From Luzula sylvatica (lineage: Eukaryota; Streptophyta; Magnoliopsida; Poales; Juncaceae): 64,000 bases of DNA. Positions 26,203 through 39,400 of this stretch are shown piece after piece. The first letter of the stretch is position 1, and every line of letters starts with the position of its first letter. The stretch lies in contig OX326959.1 of assembly GCA_946800325.1 (NCBI GenBank), positions 37,376,908 through 37,440,907 on the forward strand. The letters run 5' to 3'. The notes under the pieces are model-generated. The model saw only the letters and a list, made by a program, of their open reading frames with translations. It was not told the DNA's origin and made no database searches. The position numbers and the translations under genes are program-made.

Positions 26203-29200
26203 GGAAAAAATTTAAATTTGTGTGTGTTCGTCTTCCATTACGGAGTATTTTGAGTATGACATGAAAATTGAGTATTTTGCTTATGTTAGACTTCAATTTT
26301 AACATTGTTTTAAAAAATATCTTCATGGAATTTATTGAAGGTGTTGGACTTCATTTTTTGCATTTTTGAGAGTTTTGGAAAAAATTGAAATTTGTGTGTG
26401 TTAATCTTCAATTACGGAGTATTTTGAGTATGACATGAAAATTTAGTTTTTTTCATGTGTTACACTTCAATTTTAACATTCTTTTCAAAAATATCTTCAT
26501 TGAATTTTTTTGATGGTGTTAGACTTCATTTTGCATTTTTGAGATTTTTTGAAAAAATTGAAATTTGTGTGTGTTAGTCTTCAATTACGGAGTATTTTGA
26601 GTATGACATGAAAATTGAGCTTTTTTCTAGTGTTACACTTCAATTTTAACATTCTTTCAAAAAATATGTTCATTGAATTATTTGAAGGTGTTAGACTTAA
26701 TTTTTTGCATTTTTGTGATTTTTTTAAGAAAATGAAATTTGTGTGTGTTAGTCTTCAATTACGAAGAATTTTGAGTATGACATGAGAATTGAGTATTTTG
26801 CTTATGTTACACTTCAATTTTAACATTCTTTCAAAAAATAACTTCGTTGAATTTTTTGAACGTGTTAGAGTTCAGTTTTTTGCATTTTCTAGAAAATTTT
26901 GAAAAAATTGAAATTTGTGTGTTTTAGTCTTCAATTACGGAATATTTTGAGTATGACATGAAAATTTAGTTTTTTTCATGTGTTACACTTCAATTTTAAC
27001 ATTTTTTTCAAAAATATCTTCATTGAATTTATTGAAGGTGTTGGACTTCATTTTTTGCATTTTTCACAAATTTTTGAAAAAATTGAAAATTGTGATTGTT
27101 AGTCTTCAATTACGGAGTATTTTGAGTATGACATGAAAATTGAGCTTTTTTCTAGTGTTACACTTCAATTTTTACATTCTTTCAAAAAATATGTTCATTG
27201 AATTATTTGAAGGTGTTAGACTTAATTTTTTGCATTTTTGTGATTTTTTTAAGGAATTTAAATTTGTGTGTGTTGGTCTTCAATTACGAAGAATTTTGAG
27301 TATGACATGAAAATTGAGTATTTTGCTTATGTTACACTTCAATTTTAACATTCTTTTAAAAAATAACTTCGTTGAATTTTTTAAACGTGTTAGACTTCAG
27401 TTTTTTGCATTTTTATGAAAATTTTGAAAAAATTGAAATTTGTGTGTGTTAGTCTTCAATTACGGAGTATTTTGAGTATGACATGAAAATTTAGTTTTTT
27501 TCATGTGTTACCCTTCAATTTTTACATTCTTTTCAAAAATATCTTCAATGAATTTTTTGATGGTGTTAGACTTCATTTTTTGCATTTTTGAGAGTTTTGG
27601 AAAAAATTGAAATTTGTGTGTGTTCGTCTTCAATTACGGAGTATTTTGAGTATGACATGAAAATTGAGCTTTTTTCTTGTGTTACACTTCGATTTTAACA
27701 TTCTTTTAAAAAATATGTTCATTGAATTTTTTGAAGGTGTTAGACTTCATTTTTTGCATTTTTGAGATTTTTTCAAAAATTGAAATTTGTGTGTGTTAGT
27801 CTTCAATTACGGAGTATTTGAGTATGACATGAAAATTGATTATTTTACTTATATTACACTTCAATTTTTTCATTTTTTTAAAAATATCTTCATTGAATTT
27901 TTTGAAGGTGTTAGACTTCAGTTTTTTGCATTTTTATGAAAATTTTGAAAAAATAGAAATTTGTGTGTGTTAGTCTTCAATTACGGGGTATTTTGAGTAT
28001 GACATGAAAATTTAGTTTTTTTCATGTGCTACACTTCAATTTTAACATTCTTTTCAAAAATATCTTCATTGAATTTTTTGATGGTGTTAGACTTCATTTT
28101 TTGCATTTTTGAGAGTTTTGGAAAAAATTGAAATTTGTGTGTGTTCGTCTTCCATTACGGAGTATTTTGAGTATGACATGAAAATTGAGTATTTTGCTTA
28201 TGTTACACTTCAATTTTAACATTGTTTTAAAAAATATCTTCATTGAATTTATTGAAGGTGTTGTACTTAATTTTTTGCATTTTTCACAAATTTTTGAAAA
28301 AATTGAAATTTGTGATTGTTAGTCTTCAATTACGGAGTATTTTGAGTATGACATGAAAATTGAGCTTTTTTCTAGTGTTACACTTCAATTTTGACATTCT
28401 TTCAAAAAATATGTTCATTGAATTATTTGAAGGTGTTAGACTTAATTTTTTGCATTTTTGTGATTTTTTTAAGAAATTGAAATTTGTGTGTGCTAGTCTT
28501 CAATTACGAAGAATTTTGAGTATGACATGAAAATTGAGTATTTTGTTTGTGTTACCCTTCAATTTTAACATTGTTTTAAAAAATAACTTCGTTGAATTTT
28601 TTGAACGTGTTAGACTTCAGTTTTTTTCATTTTTAAGAAAATTTTGAAAAAATTGAAATTTGTGTGTGTTAGTCTTCAATTACGGAGTATTTTGAGTATG
28701 GCATGAAAATTGAGGGTTTGTCTTGTGTTACACTTCAATTGTAACATTCTTTTAAAAATATCATCATTGAATGTTTTGAAGATGTTAGACTTCAGTTTTT
28801 TGCATTTTTAAGAAATTTTTGAAAAAATTGAAATTTGTTTGTGTTAGTCTTCAATTACGGAGTATTAGAGTATGACATTAAAATTGAGTATTTTGGTTAT
28901 ATTACACTTCAATTTTTACATTTTTTAGGAAAATATCTTCATTGAATTTTTTGAAGGTGGACTTCAGTTTTTTGCATTTTTAAGAAAATTTTTAAAAAAT
29001 TGAAATTTGTGTGTGTGAGTCTTCAATTACGGAGTATTTTGATTATGACATGAAAATTTAGTTTTTTTCATGTGTTACACTTCAATTTTAACATTCTTTT
29101 CAAAAATATCTTCAATGAATTTTTTGATGGTGTTAGACTTCATTTTTTGCATTTTTGAGAGTTTTGGAAAAAACTAAAATTTGTTTGTGTTCGTCTTCCA

Positions 29201-31589
29201 TTACGGAGTATTTTGAGTATGACATGAAAATTGAGTATTTTCCTTATGTTACACTTCAATTTTAACATTCTTTTAAAAAATATGTTCATTGAATTTATTG
29301 AAGGTGTTGGACTTCATTTTTTGCATTTATGAGATGTTTTGAAAAAATTGAAATTTTTGTGTGTTAGTCTTCAATTACGGAGTATTTTGAGTAAGACATG
29401 AAAATTGAGTATTTTGCTTATGTTACCTTTCAATTTTAACCTTCTTTTAAAAAATAACTTCAATGAATTTTTCGAAGGTGTTAGACTTCAGATTTTTGCA
29501 TTTTTAAGAAAATTTTGAAAAAATTGAAATTTGTGTGTGTTAGTCTTCAATTACGGAGTATTTTGAGTATGGCATGAAAATTAAGGGTTTTTCTTGTGTT
29601 ACACTTCAATTGTAACCTTCTTTTCAAAAATATCTTCATTGAATTTTTTGAAGGTGTTAGACTTCAGCTTTTTTGCATTTTTGAGAGTTTTGGAAAAAAC
29701 AGAAATTTGTGTGTGTTCGCCTTCCATTACGGAGTATTTTGAGTATGACATGAAAATTGAGTATTTTGCTTATGTTACACTTCAATTATAACATTGTTTT
29801 CATAAATATCTTCGTTGAATTTTTTGATGGTGTTGGACTTCATTTTTTGCATTTTTATGAAATTTCTGAAAAAATTGAAATTTGTGTGTGTTAGTCTTCA
29901 ATTACGGAGTATTTTGAGTAAGACATGAAAGTTGAGTATTTTGCTTATGTTACACATAAATTTTTACATTTTAAAAAAAATAGCTTAATTCAATTTTTTG
30001 AAGGTGTTAGACATCAGTTTTTTGCATTTTTAAGAAATGTTTTAAAAAATTGAAATTTGTGTGTGTTAGTCTTCGAGTACGGAGTATTTTGAGTATGACA
30101 TGAAAATTGAGCTTTTTTCTTGTGTTACACTTCAATTTTAACATTCTTTTAAAAAATATGTTCATGGAATATTTTGAAGGTGGTAGGCTTCATTTTTTGC
30201 ATTTTTGACATGTTTTGAAAAAATTGAAATTTGTGTGTGTTAAGTCTTCAATTACGGAATATTTTGAGTATGACATGAAAATTTTGTATTTTGCTTATGT
30301 TACCCTTCAATTTTAACATTCTTTTAAAAAAAGACTTCTTTGAATTTTTTGAAGGTGTTGGACTTCAGTTTTTTGCATTTTTAAGACAATTTTGAAAAAA
30401 ATTGAAATTTTTGTGTGTTAGTCTTCAATTACGGAGTATTTTGAGTATGACATGAAAATTGAGCCTTTTTCTTGTGTTACACTTCAATTTTAACATTCTT
30501 TTAAAAAATATGTTCATTGAATTTTTTGAAGGTGTTAGACTTCATTTTTTGCATTTTTATGAAATTTTTGAAAAAATTGAAATTTATTTGTGTTAGTCTT
30601 CAATTACGGAGTATTTGAGTATGACATGAAAATTGAGTAGTTTGCTTATATTAAACTTCAATTCTTTCATTTTTTTTAAAAATATCTTCATTGAATTTTT
30701 TGAAGGTGTTAGACTACAGTTTATTGCATTTTTTAGAAACTTTTGAAAAAATTGAAATTTGTGTGTGTTAGTCTTCAATTACGGAGTATTTGAGTATGAC
30801 ATGAAAATTGAGTATTTTGCTTATATTACACTTCAATTCTTTCATTTTTTTAAAAAATATCTTCATTGAATTTTTTGAAGGTGTTAGACTTCAGTTTTTT
30901 GCATTTTTAAGAAATGTTTGAAAAAATTGAAATTTGTTTGTGTTAGTCTTCAATTACGGAGTATTTGAGTATGACATAAAAATTGAGTATTTTCCTTGTA
31001 TTACACTTCAATTTTTACATTTTTTTTAGAAAATATCTTCATTGAATTTTTTGAAGGTGTTAGACTTCAGTTTTTTGCATTTTTAAGAAAAATTTTAAAA
31101 AATCGAAATTTGTGTGTGTTTGTCTTCAATTACTGAGTATATTGAGTATGACATGAAAATTTAATTTTTTTGCATGTGTTAGACTCCAATTTTAACATTC
31201 TTTTCAAAAATATCTTCATTGAATTTTTTTATGGTGTTAGACTTCATTTTTTGCATTTTTGAGAGTGTTGGAAAAAACTGAAATTGGTGTGTGTTCGTCT
31301 TCCATTACGGAGTATTCTGAGTATGACATGAAAATTGAGTATTTTGCTTATGTTAAACTTCAATTTTAACATTCTTTTAAAAAATATGTTCATGGAATTT
31401 ATTGAAGGTGTTGGACATCATTTTTTGCATTTTTGAGATGTTTTGAAAAAATTGAAATTTGTGTGTGTTAGTCTTCAATTACGGAGTATTTTGAGTAAGA
31501 CATGAAAATTGAGTATTTTGCTTATGTTACCCTTCAATTTTAACCTTCTTTTAAAAAATAACTTCAATGGTTTTTTTCGATGATGTTAG
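26203..31589. repeat. Family 1, moderately diverged monomers
   Basis: Monomers of mixed type with more private substitutions than to the left. The cassette recurs at 27,065 and 28,285 (offset 1,220, 7 monomers), but homology around this pair fades within a few monomers. From about 28,700 a new type with TGGCATGAAAATTGAGGG appears, and from about 29,390 one with GAGTAAGACATG. No gene seen. Confidence 0.85.
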
Positions 31590-33236
31590 ACTTAATTTTT
31601 TGCATTTTTGAGATTTTTTGAAAAAATTGAAATTTGTGTGTGTTAGTCTTCAATTACGGAGTATTTGAGTGTTACATGAAAATTGAGTATTATGCTTATA
31701 TTACACTTCAATTTTTTCATTTTTTTTAAATATCTTCATTGAATTTTTTGAAGGTTTTAGACTTCAGTTTTTTGCATTTTTAAGAAAATTTTGAAAAAAT
31801 TGAAATTTGTGTGTGTTAGTCTTCAATTACGGAGTATTTTGAGCATGACATGAAAATTTAGTTTTTTTCACGTGTTACACTTCAATTTTAACATTATTTT
31901 CAAAAATAACTTCATAGAATTTTTTGATGGTGTTAGACTTCATTTTTTGCATTTTTGAGAGTTTTGGAAAATACTTAAATTTGTGTGTGTTCGTCTTCCA
32001 TTACGGAGTATTTTGAGTATGACATGAAAATTGAGTATTTTGCTTATGTTACACTTCAATTTTAACATTGTTTTAAAAAAATATCTTCATTGAATTTATT
32101 GAAGGTGTTGGACTTCATTTTTTGCATTTGTTAGAAATTTTTGAAAAAATTGAAATTTGTGTGTGTTAGTCTTCAATTACGGAGTATTTTGAGTATGACA
32201 TGAAAATTGAGCTTTTTTCTTGTGTTACACTTCAATTTTAACATTCTTTTAAAAAATATGTTCATTGAAATTTTTGAAGGTGGTTTCATTTTTTGCATTT
32301 TTTAGATGTTTTGAAAAAATTGAAATTTGTGTGTGTAAGTCTTCAATTACGGAGTATTTTGAGTATGACATGAAAATTGAGTATTTTTCTTATGTTACCC
32401 TTCAATTTTAAAATTTATTTAAAAAATAACTTCATTGAATTTTTTGAAGGTCTTCAATTTTTTGCATTTTTAAGACAATTTTGAAAAAATTGAAATTTCT
32501 GTGTGTTCGTCTTCAATTACGGAGTATTTTGAGTATGACATGAAAATTGGGCTTTTTTCTTGTGTTACACATCAATTTTAACATTCATTTAAAAAATATG
32601 TTCATTGAATTTTTTGAAGGTGTTAGACTTCATTTTTTGCATTTTTGAGATTTTTTGAAAAAATTGAAATTTGTGTGTGTTAGTCTTCAATTACGGAGTA
32701 TTTGAGTATGACATAAAAATTGAGTATTTTACTTATATTACACTTCAATTTTTTCATTTTTTTAAAAATATCTTCATTGAATTTTTTGAAGTTTTAGACT
32801 TCAGTTTTTTGCATTTTTAAGAAAATTTTGAAAAAATAGAAATTTGTGTGTGTTAGTCTTCAATTACGGAGTATTTTGAGCATGACATGAAAATTTAGTT
32901 TTTTCATGTGTTACACGTCAATTTAAACATTATTTTAAAAAATATCTTCATATAATTTTTTGATGGTGTTAGACTTCATTTTTTGCATTTTTGAGAGTTT
33001 TGGAAAATACTTAAATTTGTGTGTGTTCGTCTTCCATTACGGAGTATTTTGAGTATGACATGAAAATTGAGTATTTTGCTTATGTTACACTTCAATTTTA
33101 ACATTGTTTTAAAAAATATCTTCATTGAATTTATTGAAGGTGTTGGACTTCATTTTTTGCATTTTTAAGAAATTTTTGAAAAAATTGAAATTTGTGTATG
33201 TTAGTCTTCAATTACGGAGTATTTTGAGTAAGACAT
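31590..33236. repeat. 6-monomer HOR pair (~1,036-bp offset)
   Basis: About 31,590-32,200 matches 32,626-33,236. Shared rare variants are GGAAAATACTTAAATTTG (marker ATACTTAAAT at 31,971 and 33,007) and TTTTGAGCATGACATG. Copies differ at many sites, so this duplication is older than those at 1-26 kb. Confidence 0.8.
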
Positions 33237-35820
33237 GAAAATTGAGCATTATGCTTATGTTACACTTAAATTTTTACATTTTTTAAAAAATAGCTTCATT
33301 CAATTTTTTGAAAGTGTTAGACATCAGTTTTTTCATTTTTTAGAAATTTTTGAAAAAATTGAAATTTGTGTGTGTTAGTCTTCAATTACGGAGTATTTTG
33401 AGTATGACATGAAAATTTAGCTTTTTTCTTGTGTTACTCTTCAATTTTAACATTCTTTTAAAAAATATGTTCATTGAATTTTTTGAAGGTGTTAGGCTTC
33501 ATTTTTTGCATTTTTTAGATGTTTTGAAAAAATTGAAATTTGTGTGTGTAAGTCTTCAATTACGGAGTATTTTGAGTATGACAAGAAAATTGAGTATTTT
33601 TCTTATGTTACCCTTCAATTTTAACATTCTTTTAAAAAATAACTTCATTGAATTTTTTGAAGGTGTTAGACTTCAGTGTTTTGCATTTTTAAGAAAATTT
33701 TGAAAAAATAGAAATTTGTGTGTGTTAGTCTTCAATTACGGAGTATTTTGAGTATGACATGAAAATTTAGTTTTTTTCATGTGTTACACTTCAATATTAA
33801 CATTCTTTTCAAAAATATCTTCATTGAATTTTTTGATGGTGTTAGACTTCATTTTTTGCATTTTTGAGAGTTTTGGGAAAAATTGAAATTTGTGTGTGTT
33901 CGTCTTCGATTACGGAGTATTTTGAGTATGACATGAAAATTGAGTATTTTGCTTATGTTACACTTCAATTTTAACATTGTTTTAAAAAATATGTTCATTG
34001 AATTTATTGAAGGTGTTGGACTTCATATTTTGAATTTTTCTCAAATTTTTGAAAAAATTAAAATTTGTGATTGTTAGTCTTCAATTACGGAGTATTTTGA
34101 GTATGACATGAAAATTGAGATTTTTTCTAGTGTTACACTTCAATTTTAACATTCTTTCAAAAAATATGTTCATTGAATTATTTGAAGGTGTTAGACTTAA
34201 TTTTTTGCATTTTTGTGATTTTTTGTAAGAAATTGAAATTTGTGTGTGTTAGTCTTCAATTACGAAGAATTTTGAGTATGAGATGAAAATTGAGTATTTT
34301 GGTTATGTTACACTTCAATTTTAACATTCTTTTAAAAAATAACTTCGTTGAATTTTTTGAACGTGTTAGACTTCAGTTTTTTTGCATTTTTAAGAAAATT
34401 TTGAAAAAATTGAAATTTGTGTATGTTAGTCTTCAATTACGGAGTATTTTGAGTATGACATGAAAATTTAGTTTTTTTCATGTGTTACACTTCAATTTTA
34501 ACATTCTTTTCAAAAATATCTTCATTGAATTTTTTGACGGTGTTAGACTTCATTTTTTGCATTTTTGAGAGTTTTGGAAAAAATTGAAATTTGTCTGTGT
34601 TCGTCTTCAATTACGGAGTATTTTGAGTATCACATGAAAATTTAGCTTTTTTCTTGTGTTACACTTCAATTTTAACATTCTTTTAAAAAATATGTTCATT
34701 GAATTTTTTGAAGGTGTTAGATTTCATTTTTTGCATTTTTGAGATTTTTTTGAAAAAATTGAAATTTGTGTGTGTTAGTCTTCAATTACGGAGTATTTGA
34801 GTATGACATTAAAATTGAGTATTTTACTTATATTACACTTCAATTTTTTCATTTTTTTAAAAATATCTTCATTGAATTTTTTGAAGGTGTTAGACTTCAG
34901 TTTTTTGCATTTTTAAGAAAATTTTGAAAAAATAGAAATTTGTGTGTGTTAGTCTTCAATTACGGAGTATTTTGAGTATGACATGAAAATTTAGTTTTTT
35001 TCATGTGTTACACTTCAATTTTAACATTCTTTTCAAAAATATCTTCATTGAAATTTTTGATGGTGTTAGACTTCATTTTTTGCATTTTTGAGAGTTTTGG
35101 AAAAAATTGAAATTTGTGTGTGTTCGTCTTCCATTACGGAGTATTTTGAGTATGACATGAAAATTGAGTATTTTGCTTATCTTATACTTCAATTTTAACA
35201 TTGTTTTAAAAAATATCTTCATTGAATTTATTGAAGGTGTTGGACTTCATTTTCTGCATTTTTCACAAATTTTTGAAAAAATTGAAATTTGTGATTGTTA
35301 GTCTTCAATTACGGCGTATTTTGAGTATGACATGAAAATTGGGCTTTTTTCTAGTGTTACACTTCAATTTTAACATTCTTTCAAAAAATATGTTCATTGA
35401 ATTATTTGAAGGTGTTAGACTTAATTTTTTGCATTTTTGTGATTTTTTTAAGAAATTGAAATTTGTGTGTGTTAGTCTTCAATTACGAATAATTTTGAGT
35501 ATGACATGAAAATTGAGTATTTTGCTTATGTTACACTTCAATTTTAACATTCTTTTAAAAAATAACTTCGTTGAACTTTTTGAACGTGTTAGACTTCAGT
35601 TTTTTGCATTTTTAAGAAAATTTTGAAAAAATTTAAATTTGTGTGTGTTAGTCTTCAATTACGGAGTATTTTGAGTATGGCATGAAAATTGAGGGTTTTT
35701 CTTGTGTTACACTTCAATTGTAACATTCTTTTCAAAAATATCTTCAATGAATTTTTTGATGGTGTTAGACTTCATTTTTTGCATTTTTGAGAGTTTTGGA
35801 AAAAACTGAAATTTCTGTGT

Positions 35821-35994
35821 GTTCGTCTTCCATTACGGAGTATTTTGAGTATGACATGAAAATTGAGTATTTTGCTTATGTTACACTTCAATTTTAACAT
35901 TCTTTTAAAAAATGTGTTCATAGAATTTATTGAAGGTGTTGGACTTCATTTTTTGCATTTTTGAGATGTTTTGAAAAAATTGAAATTTGTGTGT
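35821..35994 (+). repeat. Representative family 1 monomer, showing A-B-C subunits
   Basis: Exactly 174 bp. Subunit A is 35,821-35,879 (59 bp, starts GTTCGTCTTC), B is 35,880-35,937 (58 bp, starts GTTACACTTC), C is 35,938-35,994 (57 bp, starts GTTGGACTTC). Each begins GTT followed by a CTTC block at positions 7-10. Typical subunits also carry ATTGA about 41-46 bases in; B of this copy has ATAGA there. The next monomer starts GTTAGTCTTC at 35,995. The array monomer is therefore itself a diverged trimer of a ~58-bp unit. Confidence 0.9.
35883..35939. repeat. Imperfect dyad enclosing subunit B (example)
   Basis: ACACTTCAA (35,883-35,891) and TTGAAGGTGT (35,930-35,939) are inverted complements with one bulged base. 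They enclose nearly all of subunit B. The same arms are kept in family 2, although the interior of B differs strongly between the families. Confidence 0.7.
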
Positions 35995-36479
35995 GTTAGT
36001 CTTCAATTACGGAGTAATTTGAGAAAAACATGAAAATTGAATATTTTGCTTATGTTACCCTTCAATTTTAACATTCTTTTAAAAAATTACTTCATTTAAT
36101 TTTCTGAAGGTGTTAGACTTCATTTTTTGGATTTTTGAGATTTTTTGAAAAAATTGAAATTTGTGTGCTAGTCTTCAATTACGGAGTATTTGAGTATGAC
36201 ATGAAAATTGAGTATTTTGCTTATATTACACTTCAATTTTTTCATTTTTTTTAAATATATCTTCATTGAATTTTTTGAAGGTTTTAGACTTCAGTTTTTT
36301 GCATTTGTTAGAAAATTTTGAAAAAATAGAAATTTGTGTGTGTTAGTCTTCAATTACGGAGTATTTTGAGTATGACATGAAAATTTAGTTTTTTTCATGT
36401 GTTACACTTCAATTTTAACATTCTTTTCAAAAATATCTTCATTGAATTTTTTGATGGTGTTAGACTTCTTTTTTTGCAT

Positions 36480-39400
36480 TTTTGAGAGTCTTGGAAAAAA
36501 TTGAAATTTGTGTGTCTTCGTCTTCCATTACGGAGTATTTTGAGTATGACATGAAAATTGAGTATATTTCTTATGTTACACTTCAATTTTAACATTGTTT
36601 TAAAAAATATCTTCATTGAATTTATTGAAGGTGTTAGACTTCGTTTTTTGAATTTTTAAGAAATTTTTGAAAATATTGAAATTTGCGTGTGATAGTCTTC
36701 AATTACGGTGTATTTTGAGTAAGACATGAAAATTGAGTATTTTGATTATGTTATCCTTCAATTTTTACATTTAAAAAAAATATCTTCATTCAATGTTTTG
36801 AACGTGTTAGACATCAGTTTTTTGCATTTTTTAGAAAATTTTGAAAAAAATGAAATTTGTGTGTCTTAGTCTTCAATTACGGAGTATTTTGAGTATGACA
36901 TGAAAATTGAACTTTTTTCTAGTGTTGCACTTCAATTTTAACATTCTTTTAAAAAATATGTTCATTGAATTTTTTGAAGGTGTTAGACTTAATTTTTTGA
37001 ATTTTTGAGATTTTAAAAAAAAATTGAAATCTGTGTGTGTTAGTCTTCAATTACGAAGAATTTTGAGTATGACATGAAAATTGAGTATTTTGCTTATGTT
37101 ACACTTCAATTTTAACATTCTTTTAAAAAATAACTTCATTGAATTTTTTGAAGGTGTTAGACTTCAGTTTTTTGCATTTCTAAGAAAATTTGTGTGTGTT
37201 AGTCTTCAATTTCGGAGTATTTTGAGTATGGCATGAAAATTGAGGGTTTTTCTTGTGTTACACTTCAATTGTAACATTCTTTTAAAAAATATCTTCATTG
37301 AATTTTTTGAACGTGTTAGACATCAGTTTTTTGCATTTTTAAGAAATTTTTGAAAAAATTGAAATTTGTGTGTGTTAGTCTTCAATTACGAAGTATTTGA
37401 GTATGACATGAAAATTGAGTATTTTGCTTATATTACACTTCTATTTTTACATTTTTTAAAAAAATAGCTTCATTGAATTTTTTGATGGTGTTAGACTTCA
37501 TTTTTTGCATTTTTGAGAGTTTTGGAAAAAACTGAAATTTGTGTGTGTTAGTCTTCAATTACGGAGTATTTTGAGAATGACATGAAAATTTAGTTTTTTT
37601 CATGTGTTACACTTCAATTTTAACATTCTTTTCAAAAATATCATCATGGAATTTTTTGATGGTGCTATACTTCATTTTTTTGCATTTTTGAGAGTTTTGG
37701 AAAAAATTGAAATTTGTGTGTGTTCGTCTTCCATTACGGAGTATTTTTAGTAAGACATGAAAATTGAGTATTTTGCTTATGTACACTTCAATTTTTACAT
37801 TTTTAAAAAAATATCTTCATGCAATTTTTTGAAGGTGCTAGACATCTGTTTTTTGCATTTTTAAGAAATATTTGAAAAAATTGAAATTTTTGTTTGTTAG
37901 TCTTCAATTACGGAGTATTTTGAGTATGACATGAAAATTTTGTTTTTTTCTTGTGTTACACTTCAATTTTAACACTCTTTTCAAAAATATCTTCATTGAA
38001 TTTATTGATGGTGTTAGACTTCATTTTTTATATTTTTGTGAATTTTGGAAAAAATTGAAATTAGTGTGTGTTAGTCTTCAATTACGGAGTATTTTGAGTA
38101 AGGCATGAAAATTGAGTATTTCGCTTATGTTACACTCCAATTTTTAAAATTTTTAAAAAATATCTTCATTGAATTTTTTTGAAGGTGCTAGACATCAGCT
38201 TTTTGCATTTTTATGAAATTTTTGAAAAAATTGAAATTTGTGTGTGTTAGTACGGAGTATTTTGAGTATGACATGGAAATTGAGCTTTTTTCTTGTGTTA
38301 CTCTTCAATTTTAACATTCTTTTAAAAAATATGTTCATTGAATTTTTTGAAGGTGTTGGACTTCATTTTTTGCATTTCTGAGAAATTTTTGAAAAAATTG
38401 ATATTTTTGTGTGTTACTCTTCAATTACGGAGTATTTTGAGTATAACATGAAAATTGAGTATTTTGCTTATGTTACACTTCAATTTTAACATTATTTTAA
38501 AAAATAACTTCATTGAATTTTTTGAAGGTGTTACACTTCAGATTTTTGGATTTATAAGAAAATTTTGAAAAAATTGAAATTTGTGTGTGTTAGTCTTCAA
38601 TTACAGAGTATTTTGAGTATGACATGAAAATGGAGTATTTTGCTTATGTTACACATCAATTTTAACATTCTTTTATAAAATCTCTTCATTGAATTTATTG
38701 ATGGTGTTAGACTTCATTTTTTGCATTTTTTAGAAAGTTTTGAAAAAATTGAAATTTGTGTGTGTTAGTCTTCAATTACGGAGTATTTTTAGTAAGACAT
38801 GAAAATTGAGTATTTTGCTTATGTACACTTCAATTTTTACATTTTTACAAAAATATCTTCGTTGAATTTTTTGAAGGTGTTACACATCAGTTTTTTGCAT
38901 TTTTTAGAAATTCTTGAAAAAATTGAAATATGTGTTTGTTAGTCTTCAATTACGGTGTATTTTGAGTACGACATGAAAATTTAGTTTTTTTCTTGTGTTA
39001 CACTTCAATTTTAACATTCTTTTCAAAAATATCTTCATTGAATTTTTTGATGGTGTTAGACTTCATTTTTTGCATTTTTGAGAGTTTTGGAGTAAATTGA
39101 AATTTGTGTGTCTTCGTCTTCCATTACGGAGTATTTTGAGTATGACATGAAAATTGAGTATATTTCTTATGTTACACTTCAATTTTAACATTGTTTTAAA
39201 AAATATCTTCATTGAATTTATTGAAGGTGTTAGACTTCGTTTTTTGAATTTTTAAGAAATTTTTGAAAATATTGAAATTTGCGTGTGATAGTCTTCAATT
39301 ACGGTGTATTTTGAGTAAGACATGAAAATTGAGTATTTTGATTATGTTACACTTCAATTTTTACATTTAAAAAAAATATCTTCATTCAATGTTTTGAAGG

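Larger units (their letters stand above)
33237..36479. repeat. Family 1 with a 7-monomer tandem pair (~1,224-bp offset)
   Basis: About 33,680-34,470 matches 34,904-35,690, both including the last copies of the CACAA cassette (variant CTCAAA at 34,040, CACAAA at 35,264). A second 7-monomer relation (offset about 1,213) links TTTTTTAGATGTTTTG at about 32,300 and 33,513 followed by GTGTGTGTAAGTC. No gene seen. Confidence 0.78.

Noticed and set aside
33431..33703. 90-codon open reading frame and other longer ones at 53467-53733 and 57196-57447
   Set aside because: They span monomer boundaries and exist only where point changes or indels removed a stop codon. No recognisable protein family.
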